DNA of 64,000 nucleotides from positions 55,426-119,425 of the forward strand of contig JAJDTR010000153.1 in assembly GCA_022827055.1 (NCBI GenBank). Reading direction: 5' to 3'. Source of the DNA: Candidatus Poribacteria bacterium. GTDB taxonomy: Bacteria; Poribacteria; WGA-4E; JAJDTR01. Below, one piece after another: positions 45,590-55,163 of this stretch. How positions within the stretch are numbered: the first letter of the stretch is position 1; every line of letters begins with the position of its first letter. Below the pieces are notes generated by a model. The model was not told the DNA's origin, did not search any database, and was given only the letters and a program-made list of their open reading frames with translations. A program made the position numbers and the translations under genes.

Positions 45590-46582
45590 ATGTCAAAAAA
45601 GATTCTGTTATCACGTCTTTTCTATAACCCCGAATTTGATTCCGAACCGCGTCGTAACGGGCTGGCGGATTTGGAGAAATACGGAGCGCTTTCCCAGCAT
45701 CCCGACGAACTAACGGAGGAACACGCAGAAGATGTGATTGCGGTACTTGCCGGCGGTCCGCAGGTGCACGAGAGTTTCTACCAGGCGGCAAAAGACCTTA
45801 GAATCATCGCTCGATGGGGTGTGGGTTTCGAAACCGTCAACGTAGATCTCGCGACACAATACGGCGTCATTATTACTCTTGCGCCGAAACACCTTGACAC
45901 GGTCGCCGAATATGCGATTGCCCAATGGTTTGCGACGCATAAACGGCTCTATACTATCAATGAGCGTGCGCATGGAGGCGACGCTTCTCTCATGCGCAAT
46001 TTTGACGTAAAAGGGTCCACGCTTGGAATTTACGGACTGGGACGAATCGGACAGGAGGTCGCCCAACGCGCGAAACCGCTTCTCGGCGAGGAGGGGCGAC
46101 TACTTGTTTACGATATTAGACCTGACATCAAGGAATTAGCGGCGAAATTCGGCGCCGAAGCTGTCGACAACCCGATAACACTCTTTGAAGAATGCGACGC
46201 CATCTCGCTCCACGTCGCTGGCGCAGATCCCATTGTCACCTATGAATGCTTGTGCGCCATGAAGCCGCATGCCTCTCTGATTAATCCGTCGCGCGGAAAT
46301 TTGGTTGATGACGATGCGGTAAACCGAGCCATTCGCGAAGAACGACTTTTCTACTACGTCATCGATGATCCATTGAGTGGTCCACGGTCGATCCACAAAG
46401 GGCATCCACGCATCATCGCCACGAACCACTTTGCCGGGATAACCGTTGAGTCCTCGATACGTCTCGATCTTTGCACAATCGGCCAAGCCATTGACGCACT
46501 CAACGGACGCGAACCGGCTCATATCTTAAACCGTGATGTGTTGGATCACCCACGGGTCAAGAGTCTCTTGGGGAGGAGTTAG
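45590..46582 (+). CDS. D-isomer-specific 2-hydroxyacid dehydrogenase
   Basis: This is a 330-residue NAD-dependent dehydrogenase. The coenzyme loop is GIYGLGRIGQ (146-155), with Asp175 near the end of the second strand (VYDIRP). The catalytic set is Arg235 (NPSRG), an acidic residue at about 259-260 and His280 (NHFAG). Substrates may be glyoxylate, hydroxypyruvate, phosphoglycerate or a sugar acid. It begins after AAGGAG and is followed by an FKBP gene 3 bp after its stop, so the two are co-transcribed. Confidence 0.9.
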   Translation: MSKKILLSRLFYNPEFDSEPRRNGLADLEKYGALSQHPDELTEEHAEDVIAVLAGGPQVHESFYQAAKDLRIIARWGVGFETVNVDLATQYGVIITLAPKHLDTVAEYAIAQWFATHKRLYTINERAHGGDASLMRNFDVKGSTLGIYGLGRIGQEVAQRAKPLLGEEGRLLVYDIRPDIKELAAKFGAEAVDNPITLFEECDAISLHVAGADPIVTYECLCAMKPHASLINPSRGNLVDDDAVNRAIREERLFYYVIDDPLSGPRSIHKGHPRIIATNHFAGITVESSIRLDLCTIGQAIDALNGREPAHILNRDVLDHPRVKSLLGRS

Positions 46583-46585
46583 TGC

Positions 46586-47014
46586 ATGAAATTCTTCGGT
46601 TTCAAGGATAGGAAGCAACTCGCCGAGGAGAACCTTTCTCAAGGAGAGGCGTTCCTTGCCGAAAATGGAAAAAGGGAGGGAGTCGTTTCGTTGCCAAGTG
46701 GTTTACAGTATGAGGTAATCCACGACGGTAACGGTGAGACGCCAGGCAACACCGATACAGTGGTCACGCATTATCGCGGTACCTTGATTGATGGAAAGGA
46801 GTTCGACAGCTCTCATCGCCGCGGTGAGCCAGCCAGCTTCCCCGTAAACCGCGTAATTTCCGGCTGGACGGAAGCTCTTCAGTTGATGACTGTCGGCTCA
46901 AAGTGGAAACTGTTTATACCGGCAAATCTCGCATACGGCGAACGCGGCGCCGGGAAGGTGATTGGACCACACGCAACGCTAATCTTCGAGATTGAATTAT
47001 TGGAAATTCAATAG
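46586..47014 (+). CDS. FKBP-type peptidyl-prolyl isomerase
   Basis: This 142-residue protein has an N-terminal helical segment ([18 protein letters not shown]) followed by an FKBP domain: [72 protein letters not shown], and final [12 protein letters not shown]. Such proteins catalyse proline isomerisation and act as chaperones, usually in the periplasm (FkpA/Mip type). I see no signal peptide, so cytoplasmic location is possible. The ATG follows GGAGG with a short spacer. Confidence 0.93.
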   Translation: MKFFGFKDRKQLAEENLSQGEAFLAENGKREGVVSLPSGLQYEVIHDGNGETPGNTDTVVTHYRGTLIDGKEFDSSHRRGEPASFPVNRVISGWTEALQLMTVGSKWKLFIPANLAYGERGAGKVIGPHATLIFEIELLEIQ

Positions 47015-47179
47015 TGTTTCGCTGCAGTTCATTTGTAGGGTGGGATCAAAGGTGCGGATATTGACTACTCCAGCGCCTAGACAAGGAGCACGATAGTAAA
47101 CACTGATAGACTTACCACTCCCACTAATCTTCGTGGCGTGTGGAAGCGTACCGTGTATGTATAATGTCGAGCCAAACAC

Positions 47180-48559
47180 TTAGCTTTCTCCTGACGGTTC
47201 GACGCGGGGTGCCGTCTCAACTTTGCCATCACTTGCCACCAGAATATCCAACTTGGTGTGAATCGTGTTGATTAACCCATCCAACTGCACCATGAAAGCG
47301 ACATAATCATCTCCAGCCGGAAGCCTACCGCCGACGCGATCGTCTACCGCGCGTTTCTTGATACGAGATAGCACGTCCAACAAACGATAGAGTTGCTGCG
47401 GGTTTGTTTCACCACGCTGATCCTCTTCAATGTCACCAATCCGTGTCATGAACTCGTGCAATCTCATGCTCGTATGCCGTCGTTTTTCGATGCGGTTTTG
47501 GCGGAGTGTTGCACCGACCACAATGACCAGAATTGCCAAGACCAAGAGATACGGAAGTGTATCATTGAATGCTTCGGCGACGCTTGATGAAAAGGTAGGT
47601 TCGCCGCGATGATAAAAATCCATGGCGCCGCGGTGAATGGGAAAATCCTGTTCCTCTTTCGCGAACTCTTCGGACAACCCCCTTAAACGGTTGCGGAATG
47701 GAGTTGAGAGCGCCATTTGAGTCATCGTGCGCACAAGGAAAGCGGGAACATCCTGATGTGTGATGAGACTTGCTTTGACAGCAAGGCTAGTCGTATCTTG
47801 CGATGGTACGCTATGCTCCCCGGAATACACGCTGCGTGGCAGTTGGAAAGACAAGTATGCGGTGTTCTTGAAGGTAAGCGCGTCCACCTCTTGAATGGGT
47901 AGGAGATCGTACTCTCCCGTCCCGAGCAACTTCCTCATCATCGGCGAGAGGCTGCCCGTTACGATAAATGCCGCGTCAATCTCTCCACTGTCAAATGCCT
48001 TTAGCGTGTCGGCAAAATTGAGCGTGTGCATCTGCTTGTCATTCGCGCTCATATTGTAATGCTGAAGCACATGCTGCGCCATCTGAATTGTTCCACTCTC
48101 TTTGGCACCGACAGAGACATTTACACCGCGTAATCCCTGAATGCCGTTCGCGCGCATGCTCTTGCGAACGATGATGTGCAACACCTCAACGTAAAGATTG
48201 GCGGCCGACCTAACCTCACGGAAAGCTTGGACACCCTCCCCCGAATCATTGCCGTCCACTCCCCCGAGATGCGACATTCCGTTGTTCTGATAAAACGCAA
48301 ATTGGACTTTACCCTCTGTGATTCGCTTCAGGTTATCCGCTGAACCGTCTGTTGTCTGAATTTCGACCGTGATTCGCGGATATTCAAGCCGAAGCAACTC
48401 TTTGAGTTGCAGAGCCAAGTGGTGATATGCTCCAGTTTCGGAGCCTGAAGCGATTGTGATGGTATGCGGTAGGCGTGAAGCAAGGCGATTATAACTGACC
48501 CCGGCAAAGATTATGCATAGCAGAATCACGACCACGAGAATCCATCCTCTGATGTTCAT
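47180..48559 (-). CDS. TAXI-type TRAP solute-binding protein with a C-terminal membrane extension
   Basis: This 459-residue protein has an N-terminal signal anchor (GWILVVVILLCIIFAGVSYN) and a binding domain that starts TITIASGSETGAYHHLALQL, typical of TAXI proteins. These bind glutamate or other organic acids for TRAP carriers. A second transmembrane helix (LPYLLVLAILVIVVGATLRQN) and a charged C-terminal tail follow after about residue 340, beyond the usual end of TAXI proteins. No TRAP permease gene is nearby. Its start overlaps the potassium-channel stop by 4 nt, so the two are coupled. It could be a ligand sensor for the channel, which is inference. Confidence 0.85.
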   Translation of the reverse strand: MNIRGWILVVVILLCIIFAGVSYNRLASRLPHTITIASGSETGAYHHLALQLKELLRLEYPRITVEIQTTDGSADNLKRITEGKVQFAFYQNNGMSHLGGVDGNDSGEGVQAFREVRSAANLYVEVLHIIVRKSMRANGIQGLRGVNVSVGAKESGTIQMAQHVLQHYNMSANDKQMHTLNFADTLKAFDSGEIDAAFIVTGSLSPMMRKLLGTGEYDLLPIQEVDALTFKNTAYLSFQLPRSVYSGEHSVPSQDTTSLAVKASLITHQDVPAFLVRTMTQMALSTPFRNRLRGLSEEFAKEEQDFPIHRGAMDFYHRGEPTFSSSVAEAFNDTLPYLLVLAILVIVVGATLRQNRIEKRRHTSMRLHEFMTRIGDIEEDQRGETNPQQLYRLLDVLSRIKKRAVDDRVGGRLPAGDDYVAFMVQLDGLINTIHTKLDILVASDGKVETAPRVEPSGES

Positions 48560-49677
48560 GCGGTTCCTCCCCTCCCAGTCTCAATCGAAAGCTGGTTGAC
48601 CAGTCTCTGTCTCAACCCCTTCCTGCCGGAAGCGTTCCACGGATGCTTGCGGTCGCCAAGCAGAATAAGGCCGTCGCCATCTTCCACCCGGAAGTCTTTT
48701 TCGGGAGCCATGATGATTCTTCGACCACGGATAACTCCCTGCGGTAGAACACGCTCCTCCAATTCCACCAAGCATTTGGAGATCTGAGCAAACGTGTACC
48801 CATCCAGTTGCGCATCTTGAACGCTATAGAGTGTCGATTCGGTCCTCGTATCAAGCGTTTCAAACACGGATGGTCCAACTCCTCTATCAATAGCAGTTTT
48901 CGCCAATATGAGCGGCACAATCTCCCCTGTAAACACGATACGCTCGCAGCCATTTCGACGAAATAGCCCTTCATTCTGCTTATCCAAACATTCGGCAACA
49001 ATCTCAAGGCGTGGATGCAGATCATCAATGATCCCAACAGCCGCCGCCGTGAGCACGTCGGCGCTCGAATCTTCACCGCTGGCAAAAACGATCGCCGCCT
49101 GCGCCTCAGTCACATTGGCTTGGACGTACGTATTCGCATTGGTTGGCGAACCGTGGGAGAAATAGATGTCATCGAAATCATCTGTAATCCGAGTAGGCAG
49201 TTCCTCAAACGCCTCGGAGACGATCGCGATTGGAGACTCGCTAGTGTCCGTATCGGTGCGCAGATTATCAATGACCGTGGTAATTTTATCAGGATTTTTA
49301 CTCCAATCTACAATCAAAATGTGTCTCTTCAGACGTAAACGAACCAATCCTCTCACCCGCCTTTCATGAATATCGGATAGCTTTGTAATCAGTTGGCTAG
49401 CAACTGTTGAGAAACACCCCAATGTTATGATGCTGAAGATGATCGTCGAAATTCGACCGGCCGCGGTTCCAGCAGAAATGTCCCCATATCCGATGGTTGT
49501 CATGGTGATGAACGCCACCCATACCGAGTCAAAGAGCGCCCGCCGTTCAAACGTGTGGAACGCGAACACATACAGAAGAAACGCAAGCAGCATGATTTCG
49601 GAAACGAGCAAGGAGGTACCACTTCTCCAAGGCAGCAACCGGCGCAACTTCTTAAGAATGTTTTGGGGCGAGATCAT
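48556..49677 (-). CDS. Potassium channel with RCK/TrkA-N domain
   Basis: This 373-residue protein has two transmembrane helices around a pore loop with the selectivity filter TTIGYGD. A cytoplasmic RCK-type Rossmann domain follows (HILIVDWSKNPDKITTVIDNL) and a second regulatory part with a TrkA-C-like stretch (LPQGVIRGRRIIMAP, DGDGLILLGDRK). The architecture is close to the prokaryotic, Castor/Pollux-like potassium channels. I choose the ATG at 49677; a TTG at 49731 would extend the frame by 18 residues and neither has a clear Shine-Dalgarno. It is the upstream partner of the TAXI gene (ATGA overlap), with an MscS channel further upstream. Confidence 0.9.
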   Translation of the reverse strand: MISPQNILKKLRRLLPWRSGTSLLVSEIMLLAFLLYVFAFHTFERRALFDSVWVAFITMTTIGYGDISAGTAAGRISTIIFSIITLGCFSTVASQLITKLSDIHERRVRGLVRLRLKRHILIVDWSKNPDKITTVIDNLRTDTDTSESPIAIVSEAFEELPTRITDDFDDIYFSHGSPTNANTYVQANVTEAQAAIVFASGEDSSADVLTAAAVGIIDDLHPRLEIVAECLDKQNEGLFRRNGCERIVFTGEIVPLILAKTAIDRGVGPSVFETLDTRTESTLYSVQDAQLDGYTFAQISKCLVELEERVLPQGVIRGRRIIMAPEKDFRVEDGDGLILLGDRKHPWNASGRKGLRQRLVNQLSIETGRGGTA

Positions 49678-49834
49678 AATTGATGGATATCTAGCAGCCG
49701 GGAGGCGCTCGTCACCAAACAGAACCAACAATTGGAACTTGGGAGGATTTCAGTGCACAACGCAACACGCGTCATATCCCTAACGGCTCAGACGATTAAA
49801 TCTGCTTAAACACAAATTTACAACTATCCTTCCT

Positions 49835-50770
49835 TTAGGAATCTGCTACAACCGTCGCTGGGCTTGTACCCAGTTCGCCTTCGCGTTGATTGTCGTAGAA
49901 ACGTCGTGTTGGATAGGCAAAGTTAATATCTTTATGAGCGGCAAATTGGTGCAGGACATCTTCCCAAATTGTCTCCGACGTACCGCGGCGGGTACGCGGT
50001 TCACACAAATAACGGATAGTCAGTCGAACTCCACTGTCCGCAATGCTTGTGTAGACCGTTGGTGTAAGCACGGAATAGAATATCATGAACCTGCGGCTCG
50101 CCTCTTGAATTCGTTTCTGGGCAGCTTCACTTGAGTGCTGAGCGTGTTTCGTAACAATCTCTAGTAGAATCGTCTTCGCCTTTTTCCAATTGCTCTCGAA
50201 GGTCACCATTACCGGAAGTTCATTCCAAATGTATTGAAACCCACTACTATAATTCGACACGACTTCACTCAACACTAAACCGTTGGGTATGTGAAGAAGT
50301 CGCCCAGTGCTCTGATCCGCATCCACCCAATTCCCGATCTCCATCAAGGTAAACTTAAAGATTCTTACATCAATCACATCGCCCGCATGCTCTCCTATCT
50401 GAATACGATCGCCCACATTGAACGGTCGACGCCAGATGACATAAATCCATCCGGCAATAGCTGTCACTACGTCCTTCAACGCAATCAGCAATCCGACAGC
50501 AGCAACAACTAGAATGGATGCCAGGTATTGAATGCCTTCGAACCATACGCTTCCGACGAGCACAACCCCAAAAGCAGCGGCAACGCCCTTCGATGTCTTT
50601 CGCCAACGATATCGGAGACGCACGTCTTCCACTCTCCGCAGGACGATAGACATGACTATGGTACGGAGCAGCCAGAGTATCAATATGATGACTAATGACG
50701 TGAAGAGATTTCTCTGAATCAACGGCGTAAGTTTCGTTAATTGTGGGAGCCAGTCTGTAAGCGTTTCCAT
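49835..50770 (-). CDS. Small-conductance mechanosensitive channel (MscS family)
   Basis: This 311-residue protein has three N-terminal membrane helices (FTSLVIILILWLL, GVAAAFGVVLVGSVW, ILVVAAVGLLIALKDVVTAIAGWIYVI). The pore-lining third helix is followed by the typical RRPFNVGDRIQIGEHAGDVIDVRIFKFTL beta domain and a C-terminal alpha/beta domain. It releases solutes under hypo-osmotic stress. With the potassium channel and the TAXI binding protein downstream on the same strand, it forms a possible osmotic or turgor-related cluster, although the 157-bp gap leaves co-transcription open. Confidence 0.93.
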   Translation of the reverse strand: METLTDWLPQLTKLTPLIQRNLFTSLVIILILWLLRTIVMSIVLRRVEDVRLRYRWRKTSKGVAAAFGVVLVGSVWFEGIQYLASILVVAAVGLLIALKDVVTAIAGWIYVIWRRPFNVGDRIQIGEHAGDVIDVRIFKFTLMEIGNWVDADQSTGRLLHIPNGLVLSEVVSNYSSGFQYIWNELPVMVTFESNWKKAKTILLEIVTKHAQHSSEAAQKRIQEASRRFMIFYSVLTPTVYTSIADSGVRLTIRYLCEPRTRRGTSETIWEDVLHQFAAHKDINFAYPTRRFYDNQREGELGTSPATVVADS

Positions 50771-50847
50771 TAAGAATTACCCGTCTCTATCTCCTAATTG
50801 TAGTTGTTGATTGATCTGAATCATCCGTGAGGTGCGTCCGCCACCAC

Positions 50848-51777
50848 TTATTCGCGTTTGTAAGGGACGCCCAGCGCTTGCGGCGGCGTGGATCGACCAA
50901 CGAAGCCCGCGAGAACTAAAAGTGTCAACACATACGGCAGCATGAGCAGGAACTGGTACGGAACGTCCCACCCGATGGCTTGAAATCGCACCTCTAGCGA
51001 CTCTCCCAAACCAAAAAGTAACGCCGCACCGCATGCCTTGACGGGGTGCCATTTTCCAAATATTACGATTGCTAGGGCGATGAAACCCCTACCTACGGTC
51101 ATCCCTGGCGTAAAGTAGGGAACATCTGCGAGTGACAGATAGCCACCGGCGAATCCTGCGATCAGTCCTCCGAATAGCACACACAGCGTGCGTAATCTCT
51201 GCACGTTCACCCCGACAGCATCCACAGCCTTCGGGTGTTCGCCGCATGCGCGAATTTTCAATCCATGGGACGTCTGAAATAGATAAAAATATACACAGGG
51301 AACGAACAGCAAGGTTAGGAAAACAAGGATGTTGTGTTGAAAAAGCGCAGGACCGATCCAAGGAATACTGGACAAAACGGGAATTTGGACTTCACCGAAC
51401 GCGGCAACTTTGAGCGCGGATCCGGTATAGCTGAAGAGTTTTTGGTAAATAACCTCTGTCAGACCTAGAGCCAAAAGTGTGATTCCCGTTCCTGTCACTA
51501 CTTGATCGGCGGAGAGTCGGATGGTAAGGAATGCGAACAGATAAGCCGTGATTCCGCCACTCAATCCGGCGGCAATTATGCCGACCCATGGAGCCAAATT
51601 TGGAACAGCGACGCCGGTATAAAAGGAACCTAGCATGCCGAAGAAGGCTCCCATGAGCATCATTCCTTCAATACCGATATTGATGACCCCTGATCGCTGG
51701 ACAATGATCTCACCCAATGCAGCCAAAAGCAAAGGGGTAGCTTGCCTTATAGTTGCTGCGAGGATCTCTTCAAACAT
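50848..51777 (-). CDS. ABC transporter permease, nucleoside/BMP type (YufQ/NupQ-like)
   Basis: This 309-residue permease with about eight to nine membrane helices contains the conserved LGEIIVQRSGVINIGIEGMMLMGAFFGM segment near the N-terminus and LADVPYFTPGMTVGRGFIALAIVIFGKWHP near the end. These mark the branched-chain/BMP-family permeases that import nucleosides. A full system needs a second permease, an ATPase and a BMP lipoprotein; none is adjacent in this window, so this gene is either split from its operon or its partners lie elsewhere. Confidence 0.88.
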   Translation of the reverse strand: MFEEILAATIRQATPLLLAALGEIIVQRSGVINIGIEGMMLMGAFFGMLGSFYTGVAVPNLAPWVGIIAAGLSGGITAYLFAFLTIRLSADQVVTGTGITLLALGLTEVIYQKLFSYTGSALKVAAFGEVQIPVLSSIPWIGPALFQHNILVFLTLLFVPCVYFYLFQTSHGLKIRACGEHPKAVDAVGVNVQRLRTLCVLFGGLIAGFAGGYLSLADVPYFTPGMTVGRGFIALAIVIFGKWHPVKACGAALLFGLGESLEVRFQAIGWDVPYQFLLMLPYVLTLLVLAGFVGRSTPPQALGVPYKRE

Positions 51778-51850
51778 AGGTTGCGGAAATTAGCTCATAC
51801 CGAAATGAAAACATACTCGTGTCAACAAGAGGATGGCGCATGACCGCGCA

Positions 51851-52240
51851 TCATTCCGTAGATTTACCCATCCCATAAGGTTGCATATCGATTTGAACGG
51901 TTTGCGACGGGGCATTTCCTGTGATCTCCACCATTTCTGTTCGATCCGCATAACCCTGCTTTTTCAATAGGATTTCATGCGTCTTCCGTCCAAGATTGAG
52001 AAGTTTTGCTTCGTGGCGGCTATCGGATATCACTGTCTTCCGCTGACCGTTGAGAAACACTTCTGCCCCGCCTACATTTGATTTAATGATTAGGTGAACC
52101 CGGGGGTGGCGCATGGGCGCGGTGGGTTGAGGGACGGATTTTGGTCGAAATGATTGGACTACGATTACTCCAACTATAATGATGGCGATTATCCCAATAA
52201 CAATCCACGGCAAATGATTCTGGGGTGACTTACTACGCAC
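51851..52240 (-). CDS. Membrane-anchored PEGA-domain protein
   Basis: This 129-residue protein has a transmembrane helix (LPWIVIGIIAIIIVGVIVV, residues about 10-28), a Pro-rich linker and a PEGA domain (VHLIIKSNVGGAEVFLNGQRKTVISDS...LNLGRKTHEILLKKQGYADRTEMVEI). PEGA domains are surface or periplasmic beta modules of unknown function. The start is GTG at 52240 with GAGAGG upstream. The layout is the same as in the protein at 32284-32667. Confidence 0.85.
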   Translation of the reverse strand: MRSKSPQNHLPWIVIGIIAIIIVGVIVVQSFRPKSVPQPTAPMRHPRVHLIIKSNVGGAEVFLNGQRKTVISDSRHEAKLLNLGRKTHEILLKKQGYADRTEMVEITGNAPSQTVQIDMQPYGMGKSTE

Positions 52241-52370
52241 TACTGACCTCTCATTGCGCTAAACAGTATTAATCTCTTAACTCGTTCTCGACTAAGCAAG
52301 TTTATCATCCCAGGTCATTGCTTAATCGCATACGTTGAGTATCTTATCACGGATCGCTAAATGATGCAAA

Positions 52371-52626
52371 CAGATACGACCAGGGGAAACGCATCTAAAT
52401 TTTCTGCATCACAAAATAGGAAATCGGGCTAAGTTTGTGACACTATTTTGGGACTTGTAGGTTGGGTTGAACGGAAATTCGTTAGTAATCGCTAATCGTG
52501 TAACAGTTTTCGAGTGTCTATTTCGCTTGAACGCGCCAAAATTCGAGTGAAACCCAACAAGAATCGTAATTCCTACCACCATGAGACCTCTTCTGCAATT
52601 AGATGCGTTTCCCCTGCAGATACGAC
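52371..52626. repeat. 10-bp target-site duplications flanking the MITE
   Basis: The perfect direct repeat CAGATACGAC occurs at 52371-52380 and at 52617-52626, directly outside the two terminal inverted repeats. This is a classical footprint of a DNA transposition. Confidence 0.9.
52381..52616 (-). mobile_element. 236-bp MITE with 18-bp perfect terminal inverted repeats
   Basis: CAGGGGAAACGCATCTAA (52381-52398) and TTAGATGCGTTTCCCCTG (52599-52616) are perfect 18-bp inverted ends. They are flanked by a perfect 10-bp target duplication, so the insertion is recent in relation to sequence decay. The interior contains the GTAGGTTGGGTTGAACGG core and its inverted gtgaaacccaac partner. No gene. The 5'-CAGGG start and 8-10-bp duplications resemble what I recall of the ISAs1 family, which could supply transposase in trans; this is tentative. 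Confidence 0.88.
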
Positions 52627-52866
52627 AAAATCCTCTTGACTTGTAAGTTGATAAAATCACTCATAGAAAAACCCGCGAAACAGAAGTCGCTTAAATCGTG
52701 ATTCAGACAATACTGAATAGCCTATGCCTCGGATCGTTTGCCTACAGATCATCGATTTGCTTTAGTAAATTCCCGTGCCATTGCACATCCTGTCTAAATC
52801 CAGCAGTGGATGCCGTTATCACCCAAAATCAGACATTAATGTCCGTGCGCCGCTCCAAATCTCTGC

Positions 52867-52896
52867 TTGACACAATTCGAGAGAATATGGTATATT
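52867..52896 (+). promoter_or_regulatory. Sigma-70 promoter of the rpsB operon
   Basis: A perfect TTGACA (52867-52872) and TATATT (52891-52896) are separated by 18 bp. Transcription would start near 52903 and give a leader of about 125 nt before rpsB. Confidence 0.7.
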
Positions 52897-53029
52897 TCTT
52901 CGATTTTCACGTGTGACACAAAACGAAACACACTTCCTGATTTACACAGAGGGTGCTCTCGGTTTGAGGGTCTGATGTAAATTTGAAGGGAGTGAACGCT
53001 AAAACCCGATACCCGAACAGGAGGATTTT

Positions 53030-54469
53030 TTGAGAACTTCAATGAAAGAACTCCTTGAATCAGGAGTTCACTTTGGTCACCAGACGCGACGTTGGAACCC
53101 CAAAATGGCGAAATACATTTTCGCCGAGCGCAACGGTATTTACATAATAGATCTTCAGAAAACGTTGCGGATGCTTGAGACTGCATGCGACTATGTGCAA
53201 GATATCGCGGCAGAAGGCGGCACAGTACTCTTTGTGGGAACGAAGCGGCAATCCCAGGAAGCAGTTCTAGAAGAAGCCACTCGGTGTCAGATGTTTTATG
53301 TGAGCCATCGTTGGCTCGGTGGCATGTTAACCAACTTCCAAACCATTCGACGTAGTATTCAACGACTAGAAAAGCTGGAAGCTGATGAAGCTAACGGCGT
53401 TTTTGACCAACTACCCAAGAAGGAAGTCATTCGACTAGGGCGGGAAAGAACGAAATTAACCAACAATCTTACCGGCATAAAGGCAATGAAGCGGTCACCG
53501 GACGCTGTCATTATTACTGATACGCGCAAAGAACACACCGCTATATTAGAGTCTAATAAACTGGGCATTCCGGTTATTGGCATCGTTGATACAAATTGCG
53601 ATCCGCAGTTAATCGATTTCCCGATTCCCGGTAACGACGATGCAATCCGTGCAATCAGGTTAATTTGCTCAGTGTTAGCAACTTCGATTATTGAGGGTAG
53701 AGGAAGCGCATCAGAGGGTGCAGACATTTCGGAAGCCGCGGAATCTGAAGCGGTAGTAGAAAGTGACGAACCAGAAATCGCGGAAACGAGTGATGAGCCA
53801 AAGGATAACGCGACCGATGGCGAAGGAGAAACTCTGGCAGGCACTACCAAGGCTGAAGCTACGGCGAAGCGTCCGCAAAGAAGGAAGCGCGCAAGCACAA
53901 AATCCAAAAAAGCAGACACAGAAATCGAGCCTAAAAAGGCCGAATCAACTGTTGCCCAATCTGTTATAGAGGATACCGCGACCGAGTCCAATACTGAGGA
54001 CGAGGCTGAGGCGAAGCCTAAACCTGCACGCCGTAAGAGGCGCACAAGCACAAAGACCAAGAAAGCAGATGCGGAAACTGAGACTCCAGAAGTCGAAACT
54101 GCTGCGGCGGGTTCAATTTCAGAGGACAGTGCTACTAGAGACAAAGTAGAGCCAGTTGAAGCCGAAGCAGCGCCCAAACCTGCGCGCCGCAAGAGGCGCA
54201 CAAATACAAGAGGCAAGAAGGCAGAAGCGGAAACTGAGACGTCTGAAGTCACCACCAGAGCGACCGAGCCAATCTCAAGGGATGCTGCCGCTGAAGAGAA
54301 GTCAGAATCGACTGAAGCTGATTCAGCTGCCAAACCTGCACGCCGCAAGAGGCGCACAAGCGCAAAAACCAAGAAGGCGGACGCAGAAACGGCCGAGGCT
54401 ACGGCATCAGACACTACGGCCTCATCAACCGCTAGCGCGTCCGAAGAGGCAACTGAAGCAGAAGCTTGA
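53030..54469 (+). CDS. rpsB: Ribosomal protein S2 with a long repeated C-terminal tail
   Basis: The protein has 479 residues. The core (about 1-228) is normal S2, with [49 protein letters not shown] and [23 protein letters not shown]. The remaining about 250 residues are extra: an acidic Glu/Ala/Thr-rich tail carrying four basic blocks (for example [19 protein letters not shown]). Most S2 proteins are 230-260 residues. The start is TTG at 53030, six nt after a perfect AGGAGG; an ATG at 53042 is a weaker choice. It opens the rpsB-tsf-frr-cdsA-dxr-rseP series. Confidence 0.95.
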   Translation: MRTSMKELLESGVHFGHQTRRWNPKMAKYIFAERNGIYIIDLQKTLRMLETACDYVQDIAAEGGTVLFVGTKRQSQEAVLEEATRCQMFYVSHRWLGGMLTNFQTIRRSIQRLEKLEADEANGVFDQLPKKEVIRLGRERTKLTNNLTGIKAMKRSPDAVIITDTRKEHTAILESNKLGIPVIGIVDTNCDPQLIDFPIPGNDDAIRAIRLICSVLATSIIEGRGSASEGADISEAAESEAVVESDEPEIAETSDEPKDNATDGEGETLAGTTKAEATAKRPQRRKRASTKSKKADTEIEPKKAESTVAQSVIEDTATESNTEDEAEAKPKPARRKRRTSTKTKKADAETETPEVETAAAGSISEDSATRDKVEPVEAEAAPKPARRKRRTNTRGKKAEAETETSEVTTRATEPISRDAAAEEKSESTEADSAAKPARRKRRTSAKTKKADAETAEATASDTTASSTASASEEATEAEA

Positions 54470-54509
54470 AATTCGGTTTGCACACAATAATTGGAGGTTT
54501 TCTTCTTAG

Positions 54510-55112
54510 ATGAATATAACAGCAAAAATGGTGAGTGATCTTCGGACTCGAACAGGCGCCGGAATCATGGATTGCAAGAAGGCTCTCTCCGAGACGAATG
54601 GCGACGTGGAGGCGGCGATTCAGTTCCTCCGTGAAAAAGGGCTGCGAGCATCTGAACTGAAAAGTGGCAGAGCGGCAAGCGAAGGATTGGTTGTTTCGTA
54701 TATTCACCCCGGCAACCGCATTGGTGTATTGGTAGAGGTCAACTGTGAAACCGACTTCGTGGCACGCACCGACCAGTTCCAGAAATTCGCAAAAGAGATA
54801 GCAATGCAAATTGCCGCAGCCAAGCCAAAGTACGTTAGCAAGGAAGATGTACCGGAAAGCACATTGAATTCTGAAAAGGCGATTCTCAGAACCCAAACAC
54901 TTGATGAGGGAAAGCCCGAGAGAATTGTAGATAAGATTGTTGAGGGACGGTTGGGAAAATTCTACTCTGAAATGTGCTTGCTGGAGCAGGTTTACATCCG
55001 AGACGCCGACAAGACCGTCAGGCAACTTCTTCAGGATTCGATTGCCCAACTGGGGGAAAACATCATCGTGAAACGCTTTGCGCTCTATGTGTTGGGTCAA
55101 GAAAGCGATTAG
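54510..55112 (+). CDS. tsf: Elongation factor Ts, short form
   Basis: EF-Ts exchanges GDP on EF-Tu. This 200-residue protein has the N-terminal UBA-like domain (VSDLRTRTGAGIMDCKKALSETNGDVEAAIQFLREKGL) and the core signature NRIGVLVEVNCETDFVART, followed by one core subdomain and a C-terminal QDSIAQLGENIIVKRF. That is the shorter type, like Thermus or chloroplast-related forms, not the 280-residue E. coli type. GGAGG is well placed upstream of the ATG. Confidence 0.96.
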   Translation: MNITAKMVSDLRTRTGAGIMDCKKALSETNGDVEAAIQFLREKGLRASELKSGRAASEGLVVSYIHPGNRIGVLVEVNCETDFVARTDQFQKFAKEIAMQIAAAKPKYVSKEDVPESTLNSEKAILRTQTLDEGKPERIVDKIVEGRLGKFYSEMCLLEQVYIRDADKTVRQLLQDSIAQLGENIIVKRFALYVLGQESD

Positions 55113-55163
55113 CTGGAACCTTTGTAGCCTACTCAATAATACTTTTTCATGGGGACTTTGAAA

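Larger units (their letters stand above)
52241..53029. other. Gene-free stretch between the PEGA gene and rpsB
   Basis: About 790 bp that hold the MITE at 52381-52616 and the rpsB promoter at 52867-52896. The rest of the leader was not assigned. No gene is supported. Confidence 0.6.

Noticed and set aside
52650..53029. Possible riboswitch or long structured leader before rpsB
   Set aside because: Apart from the promoter I found no recognisable conserved aptamer motif or ribosomal-protein leader; not enough evidence to call one.
53359..54525. Minus-strand open frame of 388 codons
   Set aside because: It is antisense to the rpsB tail. The repeated Ala/Glu/Lys codons of the tail give long open antisense frames.
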